Counted from the first letter of the stretch, positions 32,289 through 41,718 are shown. The stretch: 64,000 nucleotides of DNA from Enterocloster aldenensis (GCF_003434055.1 NZ_QVEX01000014.1:79048-143047); one strand, 5' to 3'. Notes: a model not told the origin generated them from the sequence alone. Numbers and translations are program-made.

Positions 32289-33185
32289 TCAGTCCATTAC
32301 CTTATTGGCAATGGTCCCAATCCCTTCAATGGTACACTCCACCACATCACCCGGCTTCAGGAATCTGGGCGGGTTGAATCCCATGCCCACCCCGGCCGGT
32401 GTTCCGGTGGCAATGATGGTGCCCGCCTTCAGCGTCATGCCCTGGGACAGTTCACTGACAATATGGTCAATATCAAATATAAGCAGCCGGGTGTTGCTGT
32501 CCTGGCGCAGTTCCCCGTTTACCCTGGACTGTATCTGCACATGGGGCGGATACTGCAGCTCATCCACCGTGGCAATACATGGCCCCATGGGAAGGAAACC
32601 GTCCAGGCCCTTGCCGAAATACCACTGCTTATGCTGCGTCTGCAGGGTACGGGCGCTCACATCATTGATGATGGTGTACCCGAAAATATAATCCTTTACC
32701 TGTGACGCGGGCACATGGGACGCCTCCCTGCCAATGATGACTGCCAGTTCCGCCTCATAATCCAGGTCTTTCACAATATCCTGATGGCTGGGGATGCCTT
32801 CTCCCGGCGCAGTGGCCCGGTTCACCCTCTTTGAGAAATAAATCGCAAAGGGCCTTTCCCCGTTAAATTCTTCCTTCTTATAACGGGCGGATTCCTCTGC
32901 ATGGGCCATGTAGTTAACGCCCAGGCAGATCACATCCTGCTTTGGATAGGGAATCGGGGCCTTAAGGCATACCTCTTCCATGGGGGCCGCTCCCTTTATC
33001 TTATATGGGTCCTGGCCGGACGCATAGTCCAGCAGCTGTTTCTCCGAATCACTGATATTCTCAATCAGTTCCTGCATGGTTTTGTAATCCATATCCAGCG
33101 ATGTCAGGGGATATATCCATCTGCCGTCTTTGCTGATTACCCCAAGTCCGGATTTGTGTTCGATTTCATATGTTACAAGTCTCAT
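32289..33185 (-). CDS. fumarylacetoacetate hydrolase family protein
   Basis: 298 residues of the FAH fold, which covers hydrolases, hydratases, decarboxylases and tautomerases of 2-oxo acids. Visible motifs: CLGVNYMAH, DYEAELAVIIG (metal Glu), IINDVSAR, KGLDGFLPMGPCI and GTPAGVGMG. GGAGGG lies 5 nt before the ATG at 33185; a frame extending 20 codons upstream is not needed. It is 14 nt upstream of mgsA. Acylpyruvase- or oxaloacetate-tautomerase-like activity is typical; the exact substrate is open. Confidence 0.9.
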   Translation of the reverse strand: MRLVTYEIEHKSGLGVISKDGRWIYPLTSLDMDYKTMQELIENISDSEKQLLDYASGQDPYKIKGAAPMEEVCLKAPIPYPKQDVICLGVNYMAHAEESARYKKEEFNGERPFAIYFSKRVNRATAPGEGIPSHQDIVKDLDYEAELAVIIGREASHVPASQVKDYIFGYTIINDVSARTLQTQHKQWYFGKGLDGFLPMGPCIATVDELQYPPHVQIQSRVNGELRQDSNTRLLIFDIDHIVSELSQGMTLKAGTIIATGTPAGVGMGFNPPRFLKPGDVVECTIEGIGTIANKVMD

Positions 33186-33320
33186 GATACCCTCCTGATT
33201 CTTCCGGCCGCGCCATGTCAGCCACAGCAGCTGCGCCGAAACCATTTCTAAGGTTTACTCTACCACATTTTCCCGGACTTTTCTACGATTTTGCCATTAT
33301 TTTCAGAAATCAGGCACAAT

Positions 33321-36053
33321 TCAGGCAATGGATTCCTTTATTATTTTATGTATCTGGATGACCAGGGTGGGCAGGAATGCAGCCGAAACAATGGTGGACA
33401 GCTGGCTCAGGCTCAGATCCGCTGCCGCAAACATGATCTGCAGCCCCGGAACAAATAATACGGCTGCCAGAAGCAGGGCCCCCAGCTGGAATGCCATGAC
33501 GCTGTACAGGTTGCTCCCCAGTCCCAGCCGGATGATGGAGTGGCTGCTGCGGCAGTTAAATCCATGGAACAGGCGGGCCAGGGTCAGGGTGGAAAACGCC
33601 ATGGTGCATGCCCTTCCCGGCCCTCCCTCGTGAAGGCCCGTGGTATAGGCCCACATGGTGGCTGCCGCTATAAGGCCGCCCTGGACCAGGATATCGCGTA
33701 TGAAGGAGGCGGTCAGTATCCCTTCCCTGGGATTCCTGGGCGGTTCCTTTAACAGACCGTCCTCGGGCGGCTCCATGCCGATTGCAATGGCGGGAAGGGA
33801 ATCCGTAATCAGGTTGATGAACAGCAGATGGACCGGCGCAAAGGGCAGCGGCAGCGCCAGCAGGGATGTATACAGTACGCATAAAATCCCCGCCATGTTG
33901 CCGGACAGCAGGAACTGGATGGCATTCTTTATATTCCGGTAAACATTCCTGCCATTGGCCACCGCCTTTATGATGGTGGCGAAATTATCATCCGCCAGGA
34001 TCATGGAAGCCGCGTCCTTGGACACCTCGGTTCCTGTAATGCCCATGGCCACGCCGATATCCGCTTTTTTAAGGGCAGGGGCATCGTTGACGCCGTCCCC
34101 TGTCATGGCCACGATATGTCCCCTTCTCTGCCATGCGCTGACAATCCGTATCTTATGCTCCGGCGACACACGGGCGTACACGGAAATGTGCTCCAGCCTC
34201 CGGTCCAGGTCCTCTTCCTCCATCTGGTCCAGCTCCGCGCCCGTGGCAGCCATGTCCCCCGGCGTCAGTATGCCGATCCGTTCCGCGATTGCCATGGCCG
34301 TCACCTTGTGGTCTCCGGTAATCATCACCGGGCGGATTCCGGCCTGCCTGGCGCTGGCAACCGCGGAACGGGATTCCGGCCTGGGAGGGTCCATCATGGC
34401 CATAAGGCCAAGGAAGATAAGGTCCTCCTCCTCCGCGTTCTTCCCCGCCTCCGCATAAGGACGGCAGGCAAGGGCCAGGACCCGCAGTCCCCTGGATGAC
34501 CAGAGGGTATTCTGGTTCAGGATTTTCTGTCTGTCCGAGGAGGACAGGCTGCGGGAGGGAACGCCTCCGGCCCCTGTCCTGGATCCGGTTCCGTATCCGC
34601 TTTCAGGTACGCCTGGGAATCTGTCTCCTGCCCCGGCAGCCGAACGTTTCCTGCCGTCCCTTACCTCTCCCTGCCCGGCTGCCGGGTTTGCAAGGCGGCT
34701 GCATTTTTTCAGAAGCACATCCACGGCGCCTTTGACAAAAATCAGTTCCTGGCCTTCCACCTCGTTGACCGTGGTCATCAGCTTCCTGGCCGAATCAAAG
34801 GGGATTTCCCGTTTCCTGTGGTTCATCATCCGCACCTGTTCCGGAATCATGCCGGCCTCCCTGGCCATGTGGAGCAGGGCAATCTCCATGGGGTCCCCCT
34901 CATCCTGTCCGGCGCCCGAGGAGGCATTGTTGTTGAGCACGGCTCCGTACAGGAACAGCTTTACATCCATCCTGTTCCTGCTGCGGCCCAGCCACATCAC
35001 ATCCTGTTCCGTGTGGTTGATATAGACCCGTTCCACATCCATCCGGTTCTGTGTCAGCGTGCCTGTTTTGTCCGAACAGATCACGGACACGCATCCAAGG
35101 CTTTCCACTGCCTTCAGGTCCTTGATGATGGCCTGTTCCTTTGCCATTTTCTGGGTGCCCATGGCCTGGACAATGGTGACAATGGAACTTAGGGCCTCAG
35201 GAATTGCCGCCACTGCCAGGGCCACTGCAAACATCAGGGCATCCAGCACCGGCTCCCTGCGGTACAGGCTCAGAAGAAATACCAGGCCGCATATGGCTAT
35301 GATGGCCATGGCCAGACGGCCGGAAAAGCGGTCCAGGCTGACCTGGAGCGGTGTTTTCTTCTCCTTTGTTTCATTCATCAGGGACGCAATCTTGCCTATC
35401 TCCGTGCCCATGCCGGTGGCCGTGACAACGGCCATGGCCCTGCCCGAGGTAACCAGGGAACCGGAAAACACCATATTGGTCCTGTCCGCCAGGGCCACTG
35501 CGGATTCCCTGCCTTTTATGGCCTTGGTATGTTTTTCCACACTAAGGGACTCCCCGGTCAGGGAGCTTTCATTTACAGTGAACCCATGGACCTCCAGGAG
35601 CCGCCCGTCCGCAGCCACCAGGTCCCCTGTCTCCATCATCAGGATGTCACCGGGAACCACCATTGAGGAAGGGATGATTTCCAGCGCTCCCGCCCGGATG
35701 ACCCTGGCTTCCGGAGAGGACAGCTGCTTTAAGCTGTCCAGGGATTTCTCTGCTTTCTGGTGCTGTACCGTGCCCAGCACCGCGTTAAGCAGAAGGACTG
35801 CAAATATGACCATGGCGCTTTCCGGGTCTCCTGTGAGCATGGATACGGCTGCCGCCGCAATCAGGATGATGACCAGCAGGTCCTTAAACTGGGACAGGAA
35901 CACCTGCCACCACTGGAGCCTGCCGTTATCCTCCAGTACATTTTCCCCATATTTTTCAAGCCTTGCCCGGGCATCCCCCCCATCAATTCCCTGCCGTCCG
36001 GTTTCAAGGCCATTCAATACGTCTGCTCCTGACAGTTCATGCCATTCTGCCAT
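33321..36053 (-). CDS. P-type cation-transporting ATPase (type II, calcium-like)
   Basis: 910-residue membrane pump of the P2A/PMR1 class, expelling Ca2+ or a similar cation using ATP. N-terminal cation-ATPase domain, TGES motif (SSLTGESLSVEK), membrane motif AAIPEALSSIV, phosphorylation site CSDKTGTLTQNRM, hinge GDGVNDAPALKKADIGVAMG, and six C-terminal membrane helices. The nucleotide-binding domain has an extra insert of about 45 Gly/Arg/Ser-rich residues after KKCSRLANPAAG that bacterial relatives usually lack. Monocistronic; a 110-bp inverted-repeat element lies upstream. Confidence 0.92.
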   Translation of the reverse strand: MAEWHELSGADVLNGLETGRQGIDGGDARARLEKYGENVLEDNGRLQWWQVFLSQFKDLLVIILIAAAAVSMLTGDPESAMVIFAVLLLNAVLGTVQHQKAEKSLDSLKQLSSPEARVIRAGALEIIPSSMVVPGDILMMETGDLVAADGRLLEVHGFTVNESSLTGESLSVEKHTKAIKGRESAVALADRTNMVFSGSLVTSGRAMAVVTATGMGTEIGKIASLMNETKEKKTPLQVSLDRFSGRLAMAIIAICGLVFLLSLYRREPVLDALMFAVALAVAAIPEALSSIVTIVQAMGTQKMAKEQAIIKDLKAVESLGCVSVICSDKTGTLTQNRMDVERVYINHTEQDVMWLGRSRNRMDVKLFLYGAVLNNNASSGAGQDEGDPMEIALLHMAREAGMIPEQVRMMNHRKREIPFDSARKLMTTVNEVEGQELIFVKGAVDVLLKKCSRLANPAAGQGEVRDGRKRSAAGAGDRFPGVPESGYGTGSRTGAGGVPSRSLSSSDRQKILNQNTLWSSRGLRVLALACRPYAEAGKNAEEEDLIFLGLMAMMDPPRPESRSAVASARQAGIRPVMITGDHKVTAMAIAERIGILTPGDMAATGAELDQMEEEDLDRRLEHISVYARVSPEHKIRIVSAWQRRGHIVAMTGDGVNDAPALKKADIGVAMGITGTEVSKDAASMILADDNFATIIKAVANGRNVYRNIKNAIQFLLSGNMAGILCVLYTSLLALPLPFAPVHLLFINLITDSLPAIAIGMEPPEDGLLKEPPRNPREGILTASFIRDILVQGGLIAAATMWAYTTGLHEGGPGRACTMAFSTLTLARLFHGFNCRSSHSIIRLGLGSNLYSVMAFQLGALLLAAVLFVPGLQIMFAAADLSLSQLSTIVSAAFLPTLVIQIHKIIKESIA

Positions 36054-36099
36054 CTGTCTCTCCCCTCTTCCCTATCACATATCTTTTTCAGGATACAAA

Positions 36100-36209
36100 A
36101 GTGCCGGGGTTGCCGCAAAATGTAAAATCCCAGCAAGATATGGTTTCCGGCCCATAAGCCAGAACTGACATCCTGCATTGATAATTCATTTTACGGCAGC
36201 CCCAGCACT
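36100..36209. repeat. 110-bp element bounded by 21-bp inverted repeats
   Basis: Arms 36100-36120 (AGTGCCGGGGTTGCCG...) and 36189-36209 (...CGGCAGCCCCAGCACT) pair at 18 of 21 positions, around a 68-nt interior with no reading frame. On the leftward strand two of the three mismatches become G-U pairs. It could be a small MITE-like insertion, or a leader or terminator between the M20 peptidase and the ATPase. No clear target duplication is seen. Confidence 0.6.
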
Positions 36210-36306
36210 CTATATTCCCACGCTTCCTGCTATCGTGGACATTCCTTAAGAGTACCCACTCTAAATCTATGTAGGGGAAATTATCATTATGACCTGAGAG
36301 CAGTTT

Positions 36307-37464
36307 TCAATCACGTCCCAATATCATATCAAACGCCACCTTATATCCCTGTTCCAGGGACGCGGCCTCCACGTATTCATCCCTTGTATGGGCGCCGCTG
36401 CCCGTAAAGCTTCCCACGCACACACTGGGGATTCCAAGGGAAAGAGGGATATTGCAGTCCGTGGAGCCGGAATGGAGTTCAGGCTTCACACCCGTGACGC
36501 CGCTGACCGCCCGGACAGCACGTTCCACCAGCGCGCGTTCCTTTTCCTGGTCCACGTCACCGCCGCAGGGCCGCAGGCCAATCACCTCCAGGGACACGTC
36601 CGCGCCCTCTGATTTTGCCTGCTCAATGACATCCAGGAACATTTTCTCCATATAATCCATGTTTTCCCTGGATTCGGAACGGAACTCATAGAGCATTTCC
36701 GCATGCTGGGCAATGGTGTTGACCGATGTGCCTCCGGTTATCACGCCTACGTTGTAGGTGGTCCTGCCGCCCTCCACCGGCGCCTGCAGCGCATACAGCC
36801 TGCTGATTATGTCCGCCAGCCTGGCAATGGCATTATCGCGGCCAAAATCATTATAGGAATGGCCGCCCCGGGTCTTTACGCATACCCGGAACCGCTTGGA
36901 GCCAACAGCGCTGTCCACAATACTGTCCAGGCTGCTGTCAAAGGTGCAGAAGGAAACCATCCTGCTGCCATAGACCTGGCAGATCTTCCTTACCCCCTTC
37001 AGATTGCCCAGTCCCTCTTCGCCGGAGTTGCATACCAGCACCAGTCCCGGGGCATCCGGCCCCCTCAGTTCCTTCCAGCCAGGGCTGCCCACATGCCCTG
37101 CAATATACTTTGCGGCCAGCAGGAGACTTACCAGGCATGCCGTGTCATCCCCCACGCCGGGACAGTAAATCCTCCCCTCCTCCACCCTGAGAGGCAGTTC
37201 CTCCTCATCCGGGAACACCACATCCGTGTGGGCCATATACACCTCTACCGGGACATGGTCCCCTGCCTCCACTGGATAGACCACGTTCAGGGCCTCGTCC
37301 ACATAGACCCCCTCTGCCCCCTGGGCCTTCAGCCACTCACTGCAGAACCTGGCCCGTTTCTCCTCATGGTTGGACGGCGCCGGAATCCTGGCCAGGGTCA
37401 GAAGCAGTTCATAGGCTTCCTCCCTGTGGTTTTGTATATACTGGAGAATTTCTTCATTCAACAT
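36307..37464 (-). CDS. M20-family metallopeptidase
   Basis: 385 residues of the M20 di-zinc exopeptidase family. Metal ligands and catalytic residues are visible: VYMAHTDVVFPDE (His, Asp), GVGDDTACLVSLLLAA (bridging Asp), VCNSGEEGLGNLKG (Glu pair) and, near the end, SFTGSGAHTRDEYVE (His). Closest in style to peptidase T or aminoacyl-histidine dipeptidase-like members. The ATG at 37464 lies inside the end of the upstream GH13-like gene (11-nt overlap), so the two are translationally coupled. The pairing with a carbohydrate protein is odd. Confidence 0.9.
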   Translation of the reverse strand: MLNEEILQYIQNHREEAYELLLTLARIPAPSNHEEKRARFCSEWLKAQGAEGVYVDEALNVVYPVEAGDHVPVEVYMAHTDVVFPDEEELPLRVEEGRIYCPGVGDDTACLVSLLLAAKYIAGHVGSPGWKELRGPDAPGLVLVCNSGEEGLGNLKGVRKICQVYGSRMVSFCTFDSSLDSIVDSAVGSKRFRVCVKTRGGHSYNDFGRDNAIARLADIISRLYALQAPVEGGRTTYNVGVITGGTSVNTIAQHAEMLYEFRSESRENMDYMEKMFLDVIEQAKSEGADVSLEVIGLRPCGGDVDQEKERALVERAVRAVSGVTGVKPELHSGSTDCNIPLSLGIPSVCVGSFTGSGAHTRDEYVEAASLEQGYKVAFDMILGRD

Positions 37465-39394
37465 GGGTATCCGATTCCTTCCGGTTATTTTTTGTCCCCT
37501 TGGTTTTTGTACGGGGGGATGCCGCTTTTTTCCCGACTGGATCGTCAGCCGCCGCCTTCCCAATCAGCACCACAATGCTTCTGGCCTTTACCAGCATTTT
37601 CTTCTGGTCCTTCACCAGGCATTCCTCACCGGACGCATATATGCCGGTTTCCTTTTCCGTGTCCACGGCAACGTGCCAGCTAAGGTTCTTTGGAAGGTTG
37701 GGCAGTGCAAACTCACATGGCTCCCAGTGCATGTTATAGGCCACATAGAAATAGTCGTCGTCCCCGCCGTCCTTTTGCCCATACTTACCGCAGTACAGGA
37801 TCCCCAGCTGGCGGCAGTAGTTCTCAAACATGGGGCACCAGGTCTTAAGGCCATGATAGGATACGTCCGGCATGCCCACGGACTTATAATCCAGAAGGGC
37901 CGGTTCCTTGGCCATATGGAATACAGGGTGTTCCCTGCGCAGCGCTATGAGCTGTTTCACAAATCCATATAAATCCTGGTTGGTATCCAGAAGCCGCCAA
38001 TTAATCCAGGAAATCTCATTATCCTGGCAGTAGGCATTGTTATTGCCTTTCCGGGTCCTGCCAAACTCATCCCCTGCCATGATTAACGGCGTTCCCTGGC
38101 TCAGGAACAGAAGCACCATGGCGTTGCGCAGCTGCTGCTTCCTCATCCGGATAACCCGTTTCTTCCTGCTGGGCCCCTCCTCCCCGCAGTTCCAGGAAAG
38201 GTTATAGTCCGTACCGTCGCGGTTGTCCTCCCCATTGGCTTCATTGTGCTTCCGGTCATAGGACACCATGTCCATCATGGTAAATCCGTTGGTGTTGGCC
38301 ATGTAATTAATGACCCCGACCTTCTCCGGATGGTTGCGGGTGTGGAAGGCCAGATGGTCCAGGTGTCCCTCGTCCCCTTTTAACAGGCCCCGCATATCCA
38401 TCATAAAGCCGTCATTATACCTGGCCAGGTGCCTGCATGCCCCGGGATCCACGCCTTCCCAGTCAGGTGCAAAGAGTTTCAGCCTGCTGAGGTACGGATC
38501 CTCTCCCAGCAGCTTGACCGGCGCATGGCCAACCAGATGGATTCCGTCCACATGGTACTCATGGGCCCAGAAACGCGCCGCATCCAGCACATAGGCCGGA
38601 GCCTCCTTTCCGTCAAAGAACAGCTCTATTACAATCTCAAGCCCTTCCCGGTGAAGGGCCTTTACCATGTCCTTAAATTCCCTGACCGGCTCTTTCCCGC
38701 TGCCGCCGGAGTAAGCGCTTTTGGGCGCAAATGAATAACCCCGGGTGTATCCCCAGTAATTCAGCTTTCCGTCCGGTATTTCCGGTTCAAAGGGACTGTC
38801 TTGGTGGGATGGCATGATGATTTCATCAAATTCAACCGGCGGCATCATTTCCACGGTCGTGACCCCAAGCTCCTTGAGATAGGGAATCTTGTCAGCCACG
38901 CCTTTAAACGTGCCCCGGTCCGCCTGCTTTACCCCGGATGAGGCGTGCCTGGTAAACCCCCTTGGATGTATATGGTAAATCACGCATTGTTCATATGGTA
39001 TCCGGGGCAGCGTGTCCCCTTCCCAGTCATATATCTCCCCGGCGCCGGACACAGGGCACCGCACCGGTCCGCCAAGCCGTCCTAAGCTTCCCCAATGCTC
39101 CATGCCGGTAAACTGCCTGCCATAGGGATCCGGCGTCTCCTTCCCATCCACCTCATAGGTATAGAACAGCCCTTCAAAGTCCCCAAGCACAGTAACATTC
39201 CACACATCCCCTGTCCTCAGTCCATCGGGAAACAGGATCCGGGCCAGGGGCGCCGTCCCCTCCTTCTTATATAAAAGCAGGGCGCAGCTTTTTCCTTTTG
39301 ACGCGTATGAAAAATGCATTCCTCCGGCAACAGCGGTTACACCCATTGCATATATCCTTCCATCGGTCCTGCCTATCTGAAAACCCTCTTTCAT
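37454..39394 (-). CDS. GlgX/isoamylase-like GH13 protein lacking catalytic residues
   Basis: 646 residues with the architecture of a glycogen debranching enzyme: N-terminal beta module, TIM barrel and C-terminal beta domain. Family-typical stretches remain: KHNEANGEDNRDG, SQGTPLIMAGDEFGRTRKGNNNAYCQDNEISW. The four catalytic regions are altered: region I DVVYNH reads IELFFDG (256-262), region II GFRFD reads GIHLV (284-288), region III lacks the IAEPWD Glu (APDW), and region IV HDGFT reads NTNGFT (367-372). It is probably a non-catalytic glucan-binding protein. The start at 39394 follows AAAGGCGG; an earlier ATG lacks a site. Confidence 0.85.
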   Translation of the reverse strand: MKEGFQIGRTDGRIYAMGVTAVAGGMHFSYASKGKSCALLLYKKEGTAPLARILFPDGLRTGDVWNVTVLGDFEGLFYTYEVDGKETPDPYGRQFTGMEHWGSLGRLGGPVRCPVSGAGEIYDWEGDTLPRIPYEQCVIYHIHPRGFTRHASSGVKQADRGTFKGVADKIPYLKELGVTTVEMMPPVEFDEIIMPSHQDSPFEPEIPDGKLNYWGYTRGYSFAPKSAYSGGSGKEPVREFKDMVKALHREGLEIVIELFFDGKEAPAYVLDAARFWAHEYHVDGIHLVGHAPVKLLGEDPYLSRLKLFAPDWEGVDPGACRHLARYNDGFMMDMRGLLKGDEGHLDHLAFHTRNHPEKVGVINYMANTNGFTMMDMVSYDRKHNEANGEDNRDGTDYNLSWNCGEEGPSRKKRVIRMRKQQLRNAMVLLFLSQGTPLIMAGDEFGRTRKGNNNAYCQDNEISWINWRLLDTNQDLYGFVKQLIALRREHPVFHMAKEPALLDYKSVGMPDVSYHGLKTWCPMFENYCRQLGILYCGKYGQKDGGDDDYFYVAYNMHWEPCEFALPNLPKNLSWHVAVDTEKETGIYASGEECLVKDQKKMLVKARSIVVLIGKAAADDPVGKKAASPRTKTKGTKNNRKESDTHVE

Positions 39395-39450
39395 CTCTAT
39401 GTTACCGCCTTTCCTCAAACCGCCTGTGTCCAAACAGACACGATACAAAA

Positions 39451-39479
39451 AGTATATAATCACTTTGTCCCTTTGTCAA
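39451..39479 (-). promoter_or_regulatory. consensus promoter of the GH13-like/M20 operon
   Basis: Read leftward: TTGACA (39474-39479), 17 bp, TATACT (39451-39456), 56 nt before the start codon. Confidence 0.85.
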
Positions 39480-39572
39480 CAAAATAGCCCCTACCCGTCA
39501 ATATCGTCATCCATTTCCCGTTTATGTATTTCAGATTCAGATAATATTGCCCCTTTATCCAGTAAAAAATAA

Positions 39573-39596
39573 CCGCAGTGAATCCAATCACTGCGG
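39573..39596 (-). terminator. terminator of the Uup-like ABC-F gene
   Basis: CCGCAGTGA / TCACTGCGG, a perfect 9-bp stem with a 6-nt loop. Read leftward it is followed by TTATTTTTTA. It lies 31 nt after the stop codon at 39627. Confidence 0.92.
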
Positions 39597-39626
39597 CCGT
39601 GGTACTGAACATTATCCTGAATCCCC

Positions 39627-41495
39627 TTATTTCTGCGCTTCAATCTGTTCCATCAGCTCATTCAGGTACATCCAGCGCTCCATTTTTTCTTCCAGTTCTT
39701 TTTCCTTTGCATCCTTTTCAGCCATCAGTTCATTGAGCCTGGTATAATTGCTGGAGGACCGGATGATTTCCTTTTCCAGTTCTTCCACCGCTGCTTCCAG
39801 GCCCGCGATATCCTCCTCAATGGTCTCCCAGTCCCTTTGCTCCTTAAACGAAAGCTTCAGCTTCCTGGTGACGTTCTGGCCCTCTTTCCAGTTATTCCGC
39901 TTCACGGCCTGGTTTCCATCCTGGGCCTCCGGCGTATTGGCGGCGCCTCCGGCCGTCAGGGTTTCCCCTGTATCCGCACGGTTTCCTGCCTGGCTTTCCC
40001 CTGCTTTGGCCGTCCTCTGGTAATCCGTGAAGCCGCCCTCATACTGGGTCACCCTGCCCTGTCCCTCAAAGGCAAAGATGCGGTTTACCACACGGTCCAG
40101 GAAATACCGGTCATGGGAAACCGTAATCACAATCCCCGGAAATGTATCCAGATAATCCTCCAGGATTGTCAGCGTCTGGATATCCAGGTCATTGGTGGGC
40201 TCGTCCAAAAGAATCACATTGGGCGCCTCCATAAGGATGCGCAGCAGATAAAGCCTGCGTTTCTCACCCCCGGACAGCTTGCTTATGGCCGTATACTGGA
40301 TATGGGAGGGAAATAAAAACCGCTCCAGCATCTGGCTGGCGCTGATGCTCCCGTCCTTTGTCTTTACATACTCCGCTGCATTTTTGATATAATCAATAAC
40401 CTTCAGGCTTTCGTCCATGGCTTCATTTTCCTGTGAAAAATATCCCATCTTCACGGTCTGCCCTATCTCCACCGTACCGGAATCCGGCTGTACCCAGCCC
40501 GCTATGATTTTCATCAGGGTGGACTTGCCGCTTCCGTTCGGGCCTATGATGCCCACCCGGTCGCTCTTTAGGAAAATGTAGGTAAAGTCCTTCATCAGGA
40601 CCTTGTCCCCATAGGATTTGCAAAGGTCCTTTACCTCCACCGTGGTGCGGCCCAGGCGGCTGGCAATGGATTCCAGCTCCACATTCCGGTCATACTCCGG
40701 CCCTGTCTGGTCCCGCAGTTCCTCATATCGCTGGATGTGCGCCTTCTGCTTGGTGGAACGGGCCCTGGCGCCCCTCTGGATCCACGCGATTTCCCTGCGC
40801 AGGATGGACTGGCGCTTGCGCGACCTGGCCTCTGCCATCTCCAGCCGCTCCGCCTTCAGCCTCAGGAACGCCTCATAACCTCCCTGATAGCCGTAGAGCT
40901 TTCCCTGGTCCAGTTCCACAATCCTGTTTACCACGCTGTCCAGGAAATAACGGTCATGGGTAATCATGAGAAGGGCGCCCCTGAAGTTCTTTAAGTAATC
41001 CTCCAGCCAGTCCGCCATGGCGCTGTCCAGATGGTTGGTGGGCTCGTCCAGTATCAGCAGCTCCGCCCGGCTCATGAGCACGCCTGCCAGGGCCACGCGC
41101 TTGCGCTGGCCTCCTGAAAGGGTCTCCACCCTGGCGTCATGGTCCCTGATTCCCAGCTCATTGAGCATGCTTTTTGCAGTGGCGGACATCTCTTCCCTGG
41201 AGCTGTAGTGGGTTTCATTTTCATTGTCCCTCATGATGCTTTCCAGCACCGTGTCCCCTTGGGTAAACTCCGGTATCTGGGGCAGATAGCGGATATAGAG
41301 GTTCCTTGTGCGGACCACGCTTCCGTCATCCGGCTCCTCCAGCCCTGCCACGATTTTCAACAGGGTGGATTTGCCTGTGCCGTTGATGCCGATCAGGCCC
41401 ACCTTTTCCCCTTCATTGATGGAAAAGGCCGTGTCGTCAAACAGCAGCCTTTCTGTGTATGATTTTGTTAAATGTTCAATGGTTACCAGATTCAT
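39627..41495 (-). CDS. uup: ABC-F ATPase, Uup-like
   Basis: 622-residue soluble protein with two ABC domains and no membrane part, acting on ribosomes or DNA repair intermediates. First Walker A GINGTGKST, signature LSGGQRKR, Walker B LLILDEPTNHLD; second GPNGSGKST, LSGGEKRR, VILLDEPTNDLD. The linker contains RGARARSTKQKAHIQRYE, typical of Uup. The C-terminal 100 residues form a charged coiled coil (VEELEKEI, KDAKEKELEEKMERW), also as in Uup. Monocistronic, with its own promoter and terminator. Confidence 0.9.
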   Translation of the reverse strand: MNLVTIEHLTKSYTERLLFDDTAFSINEGEKVGLIGINGTGKSTLLKIVAGLEEPDDGSVVRTRNLYIRYLPQIPEFTQGDTVLESIMRDNENETHYSSREEMSATAKSMLNELGIRDHDARVETLSGGQRKRVALAGVLMSRAELLILDEPTNHLDSAMADWLEDYLKNFRGALLMITHDRYFLDSVVNRIVELDQGKLYGYQGGYEAFLRLKAERLEMAEARSRKRQSILRREIAWIQRGARARSTKQKAHIQRYEELRDQTGPEYDRNVELESIASRLGRTTVEVKDLCKSYGDKVLMKDFTYIFLKSDRVGIIGPNGSGKSTLMKIIAGWVQPDSGTVEIGQTVKMGYFSQENEAMDESLKVIDYIKNAAEYVKTKDGSISASQMLERFLFPSHIQYTAISKLSGGEKRRLYLLRILMEAPNVILLDEPTNDLDIQTLTILEDYLDTFPGIVITVSHDRYFLDRVVNRIFAFEGQGRVTQYEGGFTDYQRTAKAGESQAGNRADTGETLTAGGAANTPEAQDGNQAVKRNNWKEGQNVTRKLKLSFKEQRDWETIEEDIAGLEAAVEELEKEIIRSSSNYTRLNELMAEKDAKEKELEEKMERWMYLNELMEQIEAQK

Positions 41496-41605
41496 CTATA
41501 TATCTTCCCTCTGCCTTTCAACAAGCCCCCTTGCAGGAAACCGGGCTTTTCCCATAGTATGACAATATCTCAGGAACCAATCCGTCCTTTATTCCCAGTC
41601 ATTAA

Positions 41606-41634
41606 ATTGTATCATCTATAATTATTTTTTGCAA
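41606..41634 (-). promoter_or_regulatory. promoter of the Uup-like gene
   Basis: Read leftward: TTGCAA (41629-41634), 17 bp, TACAAT (41606-41611). The other ABC-F gene in the window (promoter at 52041-52069) has the same two hexamers and spacing. Confidence 0.75.
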
Positions 41635-41718
41635 TATACGGTTTGCCCGGTTTAAGGTGCAGGAACCAGGCCGGTGTATGGTGGCATGGTCCCGATGAAT
41701 TCTGGTAAATATGGCTGT

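Noticed and set aside
36054..36306. Metal-sensing riboswitch before the P-type ATPase
   Set aside because: Only one long imperfect inverted repeat is seen; no known riboswitch core could be recognised.
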